Assembly (NCBI RefSeq): GCF_004210375.1
Contig: NC_134837.1
Coordinates: forward strand, 167,875,310-167,939,309
DNA length: 64,000 bases
DNA from: Tachypleus tridentatus
Taxonomy: Eukaryota > Arthropoda > Merostomata > Xiphosura > Limulidae
Direction of reading: 5' to 3'
Under the pieces are notes generated by a model. It was not told the DNA's origin. It did not search any database and saw only the letters and a program-made list of their open reading frames with translations. Each line of letters begins with the position of its first letter. Position 1 is the first letter of the stretch. The position numbers and the translations under genes are program-made. Positions 40,801-52,800 of the stretch are shown one piece after another.

Positions 40801-43800
40801 AACACTATATTTTGTTTTTAAACACGTGGTGCAATAAAAAATCTTAAAATGTTATTGTTGTTTTTATCTTAAAACGGATTTGTATTCTCTTAATAATCCA
40901 ATGGACATGTCATTCAAATATAATAAGTTCTTACGTACAATACTGATAAATTCCAAGTGGATCAAAGTTTAGTCTAATCAATATAAAACACAACAACCTA
41001 GAAACACATGAATCTGATGTTTCTCTGCTGATTGCCAGTTATGTACATCTACATGTTATATATCACATGTTAATTAATGATTTAGATTTATTAAATGTTT
41101 TACTTGGGAATAATATTCATATATTTATATTTACGTATGATGTTAAGTTTCTCACATTTGCTTAACACGATTACACATTTTTACCTTTCAACCATACACT
41201 TTCTCCTACTCAGTATTTGTTTGGTTTGTTTTTAATTTCGCGCAAAGCTACTCAAGGACTAACTGTGCTAGCCGTCTCTAATTTAGCAGTGTAAGACTAG
41301 AGGGAAGAAAGCTAGTCATCACCACCCACCGCCAACTTTTGGGCTACTCTTTTACCAACGAATAGTGAGATTGACCGTCATATTATAACGCCCCATGGCT
41401 TAAAGGGTAAGCATGTATAGTGCGACGGGGATTCGAACCCGCGACTCTCAAATTACGAGTCGAACGCCTTAATTCACCTGGCCATGCCGGGCCCAAACTT
41501 AGTAAGTTTAAAATAAATTAAAACAGAAACAAAGTATTCTGAACACAATATGTTTAGTTAAGATTGTTTCTAATCTTGTTTCATGTGTATAATTTCAAGT
41601 TAAAATGTTTTTGCTATATGACGTCACTGACAACGATTAAGACTAATTTATACACTAACCACATGGTTAGAATTAAGTTTTTAAGAAAGGCAGCTGTGCT
41701 ATTTTTAACCAATAAAAGCAGGATGACAGCCGAAAGAAAAATAAAACTTTTTTAAACTACTTTAATATGTATTGATACATGTTTACATCTGTAAACAAAG
41801 TGACCTACATTCAATTCAAAGCCAGCAATTCCAAGTCCCGACTTAGCTCCAGATCCTGCTAATCCAACAAAGTGTCCACTACCAATATTACTGGCGAACA
41901 GGGACGCTCCCACCTGAAATACATAATTATCTGATCAAATAGAGGATTGATATATTAGAAGTACTAAACAGCTTTTGTTGAATGTTCATGGTTATACCAC
42001 AGAAAACAACAACAATAGATTTATAAGCCAAGTTATAATCTTCTGAATGTTAAAGTAATAACAAAGAAAAGCCTAGGCAATATTTGCTCAGTTAGAACCG
42101 AGACAAGATGAGCGAAGGTATTTAACACTAAATGAATCGTTTTAGAACTAAGACTAGACGGATGAAGATGTTTAGGGCTAAGTGAATCGTGTTTGAACCG
42201 AGACTAGAAGGATGAACATGGTTAGGGCTAAGTGGACTGTGCTAGAACCGAGACTAGAAGGATGAAGATGTTTAGGGCTAAATGAACCGTGTTAGGACCA
42301 GGACTATTAGGATGAAGATGGTTAGGGCTAAGTGAACCGTGTTAGTATCGAGACTAGAAGATTGAAAATATTTAGGGCTAAGAAGGATGCAGATGTTCAG
42401 GGTTAAGTGGATTGTGCACTTTATATTTTGTGACATCAGTCTTCTTTTTTTTTAAAAACGAATTTTGTTTCAATATTATGTTAAAAATAATCCAAAACTT
42501 ACTGGGATCCAGTGCATGTCCCTGCTAGCCAAGAAATAGCCTTTTACGCTGTCCCTCTTACTTTTCTTGGAAGACTGTAAACAAGAAAACAATTTTCTTC
42601 AGTTCAGTGTCAAGTTATTATTCAAAAATAACATAATTGTTTTTCTAAAATACTGTTTAAAATGGTTTTATAAAACTCATTATTTTGAAACGCTGTGAAG
42701 ATACTTTCAGAGAGTTTTTACCATCATAACTATGCTGATTATGATACCTAATAAATTATATATTAATAAACTAAGCACTTTCTTAAAATTCTCCTCACGT
42801 GTATTTATAATTCGGGCAAAATATTTATCTTCACAAAAACAGCCGAGTTAGGATAAAGAGATAAGCCACATAAAGATGCGATATCAAAGAGTAGCCAAAA
42901 AAAGGAACTATATTCCACAAATATTTCTTGTGATATACAACCACTCAATCAAACATAAAAGCCAATCTTCATTTTTACGAACTTTCGGTAGCTAAACAGT
43001 AAGCTGGAAGATTTATAATGCCAACATTTAGGGTTATGTTAAATGAAAAAATACCGAATAAAAGTTGACCCCTTTTTATATTCATGTTGTGCACTTTTCC
43101 ACTTGTATAAAAGTGGTGAAGATGGTTTCACTAAGATCATGCAGCCTTTGGAATTCCAAACGTCCTTTTCTATAGACTTCGCTTACCATCCACCCCAAAA
43201 CATTTTCAATGGGGTTCAGTTTGAGCGAATATGTTGGATGGTCTAAAAGAATAACATTATTCTCCATGAAACAATAATTTATCCTACGGGCATTGTGTAT
43301 TGCAGTGTTGTCCTGCTGAAAGATCCAATCATTCCACACAAGCGAGGACCTTCAGTCAATAGGGATGCTCTCTCGAACATGCCAATGTAGCCAGCTGCTG
43401 TTTGACGCCCCTGTATAACCTGAAGCTCCATTGTTACATGGAAGGAGAAAGCACCCCAGATCATGATGGAACCTCCTCCACTGTGTGATGTAGAAAATGT
43501 CTCCGGTGTGATATCCTTATCGTGCCAGTAACGTTGGAAGCCATCTGGACCATCCAAGTTATTTTATCTCATCAGAGAACGAAACGTTCTTCCACTTTTT
43601 TACGTTCCATGTTTGGTGCTTTTCAGCAAAGTTTAACTGAGCTGTTTCGTGGTGTGGAAGGAGGCGTGCCATTTGAAGACGTTGACGGTTTTTAAAGCCT
43701 TTCTCTCATAGATACCGTCTTAATGTTTTTGAGCTGCATTTTGCGTCCGTAAGGGCCTTAATCTGGTTTGACGATCGGCTGGTGTCTTGTCGGACAACCT

Positions 43801-46800
43801 GTCGAATCATATTACTCAACGCCGGCAAAATTTTCTTTGGTCGACCACTTGAAATTCTCGTTCCGTATCCCTCAGGGTCTTTTAAGATATTTCCAACAGC
43901 AATTTTACTGCGTCCAATCTCACCAGCAATGGCACGTTCAGAGACACCTTGCTTTTGCAGTCCTCAATTCTGCCAAGTTCAAACTTTGCCATATTTTTAC
44001 CCAGTTTAACACAAGAGATGTCAGTGGGAGATGTTAACAACGCTAATGCTTGAACACAAATGACTAAATTACGTTACGTGTTTACCGATTAACGCTTCGT
44101 TTCAGTATGGTATTAAACTTTTAATCAGCTAGTATTTAGGCTAATTTCATAGTGTTCACATTTTCCCTATTAAATGCTATTTTTTTTTTCCCTTTTCTTA
44201 TTTTCATCTTTTGAAGCTCTACTCAAATAAGTGGTTGAGTCTAACAACGCAAAATGCATATTTTTTCTTTATTTTCATTAGCCTTACGATTTTGGCCAGT
44301 AGTGTATTTAAATGCCTTGACTATCAAATTCAGCGTATGTTAATGCCTCAAGGAACGTACTCATTACAAACAATACAGTTTCTCGTGAGATATTTTCTTA
44401 CTTATTCATTAACATTGATAAGTTGTTGTTTACTCTCTTTACTAGATAATATTGTTATCAGACCCGGCAACCTGCAATATAATTCATTCTTTATAGGTAC
44501 CAAAGCCGAAGTTGTATGTATCAAAAATACAGGTAAAACCGCTGTCAATATATATTTTAATTCATCAAAATAAATCATTAGACTTAACAGCTGGATTTAC
44601 CTTTCTTTCGTCGTACGTTTGTATTTCCATTACGTATACTTGGGCTATTTTCTCTAACATTCTTCTTTGATATTATTTTCTTAACTTTTCTATTACTGTT
44701 ATATTTTTGATTTTGTATTCCCTCAGTTTTCTTTTATTTGAACAAATTTGTTATTCCTCTCTGTTTTATCTTAAAAAGGTGTTCTTGTCTCATTAATCTT
44801 CATAAAATTTTTTATTTCTCCTTTCTGAATTATTAATTTTCAGTTTTAATTTCATCTTTCACACTATTATTTTATAACCTGAGGGTCGCGGGTTCGAATT
44901 TCTGTCACACCAAACATGCTTGCAATTTTTGCCGTGGGGGCATTATAATGTTCGGTCAATTCCACTATTCTTTGGTAAAAAAGTAGAACCAAGAGTTGGC
45001 GGTGGGTGGTGATAACTAGTTGCCTTCTCTCTAATCTTAAACTGCTAAATTAGATACGGCTAGCTCATATAGCTCTCATGAAGCTTTGCGCGAAATTCAA
45101 ATTCTTGAGTTCTTTGATGTGTGCTTTCTCCCATCCAGTGACTTAGAGGTGAGTCTGAAGACTTATAACACTAAATTTCGGGTTCTGATACCCATTGTGT
45201 GCAGCGCACAGATAACCCATATCTAGCTGCTTAATACAATACTGAAACAAACACGCGCATTCTTCGGTGTAGTCTTTTCTTTACTATTCTTTTTTATTTT
45301 CTATGAAATTAACTGACACACCCACAGGTTAATATGTGAAACGTCTCTAACTTGAGACCTTCCTTATCTTTTCAGGACACATTTAAACATTTAAAAACAA
45401 GGTTATTGATTACCTTCACAAAAACATGTTTTTGTTTAATCTCTCAGAGCCTTTTATCACGTCATCCTACAAGTAATGTCCGAAAATGTAATACAGAAAG
45501 TGCACCATCATTTCTGTCTTTGTTAAAGGCTTTGACAACTAAAATATGTAGTAGGACGTGTATAAAAATGTTAACACAAATAAAGGAAACTAACCCAACT
45601 CCACTTTTTCAGATCATTAACCAAATAAACCCTAATGAAGATGGATGTGTCTGAGGAGCACATTAGGCATATAATGCTTTGAGTTTAAAAAAGGCAATAG
45701 TGCGAGAGAAACTACACGAAACTTTCAGAAGTTCAGATTAGATGACTATAACTTAAGTGAGGCGCCACCTTCAGGTTGTCCTGTTTAATGATGACTTGCT
45801 GCTGACTGCACTTGATAAAGATTGTGTTGTAACACTTTAAGAACTAGCAAAGAAGCTTAAATCAACCCATTCAACAGTTCGCCGTCATCTGAAACAGCTT
45901 GGAAAGGTGTCAAAACTTTGAAAACGGGTCCCCTATGATTTCACAGAAGCCAAACTTAGAGCAAGAGTGAACATTTGCATTTCTCTGCACTCTCGTGAAC
46001 GTAACTCACCTTTTTGAACAGGTTAGTGACTGGAGTTGAAAAATGGATATTTTATAAAAATGTTAAGCGCCACAGACAATGGCTCAGTGCAAGTAAACTG
46101 GCTAAAGCACAGCCCAAAATGGATCTCGACCCTAGGAAAGCCTTGTTAAGCATTTGGTGGGATATTATTGGCGTGATCCACTTCGAGTTGCTGTCACTCA
46201 ATGTAACAATTACATTAGACTTCTATTGTCAAAAGTTAGTGCGCTTGAATGTTGCACTGAAAGAATAGAGGCCTGCTTTTATCAGTCGTAAAGGTGTTGT
46301 GTTACATCAGGATATTGCATGGCTTCATACAGCAAGGATCACATCTGTAAAGATTGAAAAGCTAAATTGAGAAAAACTTCCACATCCTCCTTATTCTTCA
46401 GATTTTGTCCCATCTGATTATCATCTATTCCGAAGTTTGCAGAACTATCTTGATGAAAAAGAGCTTGGAGCATAGGAAGATGTAAAAACTACCCTCTCTA
46501 CATTCTCTTCCTCCAATCCCTAAGAAATTTAGAGAAGTGGCATTCAGAAGATTGTGAATCGTTGTCAGGAAGTAATTAATAATAATGGAACATACATTAT
46601 TGATTAAACAACATTAAAAGCGTTTGAAATCCTTTTTTTCTTTCTGAACCTAAAATTGTACATTACTTAAGGGATGACCTGATAGCTATAAAACATTTTG
46701 TCTCAAATATCTATATAACAGCTATTTTCTAATGATCTTACATATGCTGCAACGCTTACATTTTTTTACACTCGACGCTTTCATCTTCTATCATATCATA

Positions 46801-49800
46801 TATTTTATTTTAATGGTTTGTTTGTTTCAGAGCACAGTCACATAAGATTCCCTGCTGTGTCCACTGCGGTGGATCAAACCCCAGATTTTATCATCTTGAG
46901 TCCGTAAACTAACCGCTCTCCTAGCGAGGGATGTATTTTTTTATATTAATAATGATAAATTCTTTTTCCAATTTAACTGTTCAACTTGTTATGCAAATAA
47001 AGTACTCTCAATAAGTTTGCGGTAAAATATAAACTTTCACTTTCAAGATAACTTCAGATAGGTTATCTGAAATAGAGTGATAAGGGATCATGATTTGTTA
47101 CACGTTGACGTCATAATTATGAAGCACTTTCCACTAACAAGCAAATTCATATGTATTTCTTCTTTTCCTGGTATTATTGACCAACTGTTTTTCCTGTAAT
47201 ATAATCTTTTATCTTTTTTTACTGTATATACAAGGTAACAAATTCCACCGAAAAAAATGTCAATGATTAAAGGTTGTTTGTTTTTGAATTTCGTGCAAAG
47301 CTACACGAGAGCTAACGCTAGAGGGAAGTCATCAACTCCCACCGCCAAATAGTGGGATTGACTGTAATATTATAACGTCACCATGGCCGAAAGGACGAGC
47401 ATGTTTGGTGTAACGGGGATTCGAAACTGCGACCAACAGATTGCGATTCGAGCGTCCTACCCACATGGCCATGCCGGGCCATGATGAAAGCACTTCTATT
47501 CTAAAACCATAATAGGATTCACAGAAGTAAAGGATTTTGCAATGTTATTTTAGCGTTTGTTAAAATTGTTATTTTTCAATCTGCGAAACATAAAATACAA
47601 AAAGTTAGCAAAGAAAGCAACTAAAAATGAGACTGTATCACAGGATGGCTGGTATGGGTATTAAGACTTTTACCAAAATGAAGCAGAGAACAGCGTTTCG
47701 ACCGTTTTAGGTCATCTTTAGGTTCACCTACCTTTTTAACCTAAAGATGATCTAAGAAGGTTGAAACGCTGTTCTTTACATTATTTGTAAAAGTGTTAAT
47801 ACCCATACCAGTCGTCCTGAAATACATTTTTACTTCAAGTGGGTTTGTCGTCATCACGAAAAATTAGACTGCTTTTTTAGGTCATTGTGTAGAAAGGATT
47901 TTAAAAAATTGACAGACCAGGAATCGCAGTAGCTTCAAGTATTATTTGTACAAACACCAAAATAATATTTTATTTTCGGTTTTGATAACTTGCAACATCT
48001 TAGTCTTAGAAAAGTTCTTTCTCATCAAGGTGGAAATAAGGCATTGTGGGTGTAAATAACTAGGATAACATTAAACTAAGTACGAATGTTATTCTATAAA
48101 GATCAAGTACCCATCCACAACTGAAAGAACAGTTTCCACACCTTTCAACCACCTTCAGAATATTGTGTTGTAAGTACAATACAAGCATGACCAAGTGCCT
48201 TCGTATTTTACTCTGATATCTTTACAGAAAATAGTTAATCTAATACATCAGTTCTACACATGCTTCGAGTTAATCAGAGTCTGCATTTTATTTCCTAATG
48301 ATCATTAAATCTGTGCTTTACTTTCCAATCTCAAATAATGGTTTTCATATCAACTGCCATATGACAATTTTGTAAATTAATTTGTAGAGAACGATTGGTA
48401 GTACTACAATTTTAACACTAAAGACAGTGTTAGTGAAATGGGTCATATTCTGTTGTATGTTGCACTTTACTTCCCATCATTAGTTCTCGGTTCGGTTATG
48501 TTTTTGTAATAGAAGAAATGTTCCCTTTTGACTGTCACTGTTCATACATTCTTAAGACGTGTGTTTGGTCAGCCAGTAAAATAAATTGTCTTTGATTGTT
48601 GATTCTGTTAAGCAAGCAATCATTATCACTCTTTAAAAATTCCAAGTATATTTGATATTACACATTGTGTTACATAAAACCATCAGATGACTACATTTTT
48701 GAGAGTATGTAGTTTAAAAAGTCAGTCTATTTTTCGAATGCAAACAAGTAAAGTGTTTTGCAACTGTGCATGTAATGCCCTAATATGAGCCGAGTGTAAT
48801 CTTATAACCTTTCTACCAATTGACCTTCTCCCTTAGATAATAATCGCAAAATAGTAACTTATATTTCTAAAATATCATAAGTTGTAATATGAAAAGGGAT
48901 ATTATAAAGTTTCAATCAAAATTCATATAAGTATTTCAAAATGAAATATCCGCAATTCAGTCAATGAGAAATCATGTTTAATGGTATATAAGGCCTAAGC
49001 TGGTGAAATATGAGGTGTGATATAAAGTAAAAGGCCTCATGAGAGTTTGCATACAATGGATAAAAGAGTAGTGGTCTTATACAATGGACTGAACATTCAT
49101 TAATTACAGATATGAAACAGAATAGTAGATTAATTTACTACTTTAAATTTAATGTTATAATTCATTTTAACATTGCATAACCTATTATGCTTAGCTCATA
49201 TATAAATATTACATGCATTCAGTTATTCTTTTTATGAACACCTCTGCTGTTTATTTTATGGCATTAGAAATTGAAAATAACGAACTCTTAACATGATAAA
49301 TAATTCTTAGAAGCCTCTTTAGGGAGAGATTTTTAGGTAGATTGTGTACAGTTTCTAAGCTGTAGTATAATATCACATTATACCTCAGTAAGACGAATGA
49401 TATTTCATCTCATAATTATTCAATCATCCTTTTATGGGTGGCTTGGAAGAACAGGTGTAGTGTTTTTAAACAACACTTTTATCCATTGTATGCCACTGCC
49501 CATGAGGCCTTTTCTTTATATCATTGCTTGTATTTCACACGCTTAGGTTTTATATGCAATGAAACATGATGTTTATTTGTTGTTAAGCTTAAAGATGCAC
49601 AATAGAATATCTGCAATGTGTCCACCAAGGGTATTAAAACACGGTTATTAATGTTATAAGCTTTCAGATTTAACACTGAGCCACTAGGACAGGGTAAGGG
49701 GTTAGACTCATATAACTGGTAACTTCACTAATCATTTTTTTGAGACACAAACAGTCTAATGAGCTTTAGAATAGAGTGAAATCTTATTTAACAAGCCACC

Positions 49801-52800
49801 GAATACGGTTACCATTATTTGGTAGCCTGTAACAATCTAGCCTTGTTAAATAATTTTCTAACTATTTTGTTTTTTCTATAAATGTCTTATAATATTGTAT
49901 TAAATTTTCGTTTTTGCTTTGGTTGCAAATGTGTTGTTGTTCTGGGTTATAGTCCTAAATATGACAGTTTTAAGTGGATTAAAACCTAGGACATCGCGAG
50001 CAGGACTAGGAAGTGCAATCTGTTGGACCAAGCTGTTGGCCATTAGCGATGACTTTGGATGTTGTATTTATGTTTATAGGCTTTATTATCCAAGGTACTA
50101 TAACTTCAATTATTCTTTCGTTAAGGTGAATGTAGAATGCTTCTTTACTTTTGTATTGTTTCAAGTGTGATCTTCAGTTGACTTGATTATTTTATCTTCT
50201 GACATATTTTGCAGCCATTAAATTGACTGCTGTCGTATTTATGTCAAGAAAGTCTGTAACACACGAAATAAAACATGCATATATAAAGTTGACAGATCAT
50301 GTGATATACCAGTGTTTAAATACCTGTTAAATACAAATATATAGTTTATAAAACAGTAAATAAGAGAAGGGATCTATTTGACCTTTAAAGAGATCTGAAA
50401 GCAAGAGCCAGTCAAACAGATTCAGTATTAAGGAATACCATTTTCCTACTTACTTAAATCAGGGGTATGAGTAAATGAGCAGGCTTTTAAAGTTAAATAA
50501 ATAGATGTTTTTATCAGGAGCCATGACTTTAATGTTGCTATAATTTTCATCCAAAGAACATTACAAACAATTTTATAGTACAAAAAAAAGCCGCTTTTTA
50601 GATAGAAACCAATGATTTTGACTTCACAGGCCTTTAAAGTACGAAATTGAGCAAATAAAGTGAAAACGTAAGATGTAGTATGCTTATTTGAAAGTTACCT
50701 TTTCTATTCTGAATGTAAGATAAGAAACTGGAGAAAACCACACAAGAGAATTTACTTTGCTCGTGTAGATAGTGTTTTTAATAGATGTGGATTGGCTTCT
50801 TCGATTTATATAAAAAGGCTATTAACATTCAAGATATATGTTTTCACATTCTTGGTGATTATTATGCATTTCAACCCTAATGGACAACATTCCATTGTTT
50901 TGGTGTCGTACAGATTTGGTTGAAAATTTACAGCAGATACCCAATGAAGCGAATTTTGTTCCCAAAGATTCACAAGAACATTTAATTTGGAAAGGTCCTA
51001 CGGATAGTAAAATGTGAAGCAATATTCCTTTTTGAATATGATTTATATTTGACTTTACACTCAGAAAAATGGTACATTTTCATGTGTAACTAATATGTAA
51101 CTTTATTGAATCTCATTTTTATATAGGAATATGAGAATGTGGTGATGGTAGCTTTACGTATTGTGCAGGCAGAAATAAGCTTTAGTGGATATTTTAACCT
51201 TGATATTATATGAAATGTTACCATTAATACCGCATACAGTGAGGACTTGTGTTGTCTTATTATGTTAATGCAATTGCCTGTGCTTTCAATTTAATAAATG
51301 AGAACGCTTAATTCCCTCACCTCCACGTACACTCAGTAATAAAGTGACGAAGATATTTTTTTTGGAAAAAGAGATTGACTGAATGGAGTGAGCTTAACTC
51401 ATACTAGACATTAATCCTACGAAGTATTTATAAAATAGTTTTGGGAGAAGAGTGGCCCCAAACATTAAAGATGTTCCAGAAATGGTTCTTTTAGAGGATT
51501 TACCAAGAATACAACAGGATCTTGTTAAAACCTGGTTCAAATTGTTCTTGGAACCTATGGCGCTCATGTTTCATACTGAAGAGAAATGTTATGAACTAAA
51601 ATTACTTGTAGCCACCTCTATCAACCATTAATTTGCTGAATCAGCAATTACCCGCGTTCGAAATAAAATGATAGACCATCAGTTTGCATAAAAATGGGTT
51701 TAGAAAGGCATAAATGATTGATGTTATTTTATAGCATTTGTTTTACCTTTTCATAGTTACAATTTTATAATGTCCAATTGTATTTTAATTACTTTATCCA
51801 GTATGTTTATAAGGGAAAATAACCTAAATTATTAGAAGAGCATAACATTTTCATTGTTTAAAACATTCTTAATAGTTTTTATGCTACTTCATCGAAATCT
51901 AACAAGTTTTAATATATTTTTCTTTCTCTCTTTAATATAGCTTCATAACTGCAAGTAATCTCTTTGTAAGTCTTAAGCCCTGTATATTGATTCAGATATG
52001 TATAAACATACAGGTAGAACTCTGGAGGTTAAATTCCTGTTCATTAACGTTATGTGTCACTGTAATGTCTTAAGGAACATTCTCTGTATTGTAAGAGTGT
52101 ATTGCTGGTATTCAAAGAAGCAATAGTAATAGATAGTACTTTATGTCTCGTTTATAAAACACTTTGAGAAACAGGTAAACGAGTTATTGAAAAGAATTTG
52201 TTTCAATCCTAGAAGCTTCCTTATTTCCTTGGGTAATTTTGTGTTTAGAATATAATTTTGCAAGTGTTCTGAAATACTAAGTGAAAAGAACGCAAAATTA
52301 AAAACCCGGTAGATGTGCATTATGGTTTTCAACATTGATAGAACACATAGGTTTAACAGTCTGATGTGTGCTTGCGATAAGCATTCTTGGCCAACCCTTA
52401 ATTCTGTGCTGTTGAAATGGTGTGTGAGCTAATTAGCAGCACCCGCTACTTACGCGAGATTGCTACTGTTATTATAAATGCGCCCACAAATGAAAGTATG
52501 GAATCTTTCAGAGTCTGATTGCAGGCTCGATTCAAGGATCTCAGAATCGCAGCTCTTATCGCTAACCACCAGGCCAGGACCGACCCAAAACTAAGATATC
52601 TTGGCATCTCGAGGTCTCATACTAGTTTTGCTAAGATATTCCAGAATATGCGTAGAAAACTACGTTTATCGTAAAACTCGAATTATTTCACAAACAGTTA
52701 ATTCAGTTGTAGAAAAATATGAAACTTAAGAGGGTCAGATTTATAGTTGACGTTTGTAACCCATCATAGAGGAAGTACACTTTTATGGACATAACCAAAA

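Noticed and set aside
44211..44573. 120-codon plus-strand frame with hydrophobic stretches
   Set aside because: It starts inside the Tc1 inverted repeat and runs into flanking AT-rich DNA; no family resemblance and no splice context.
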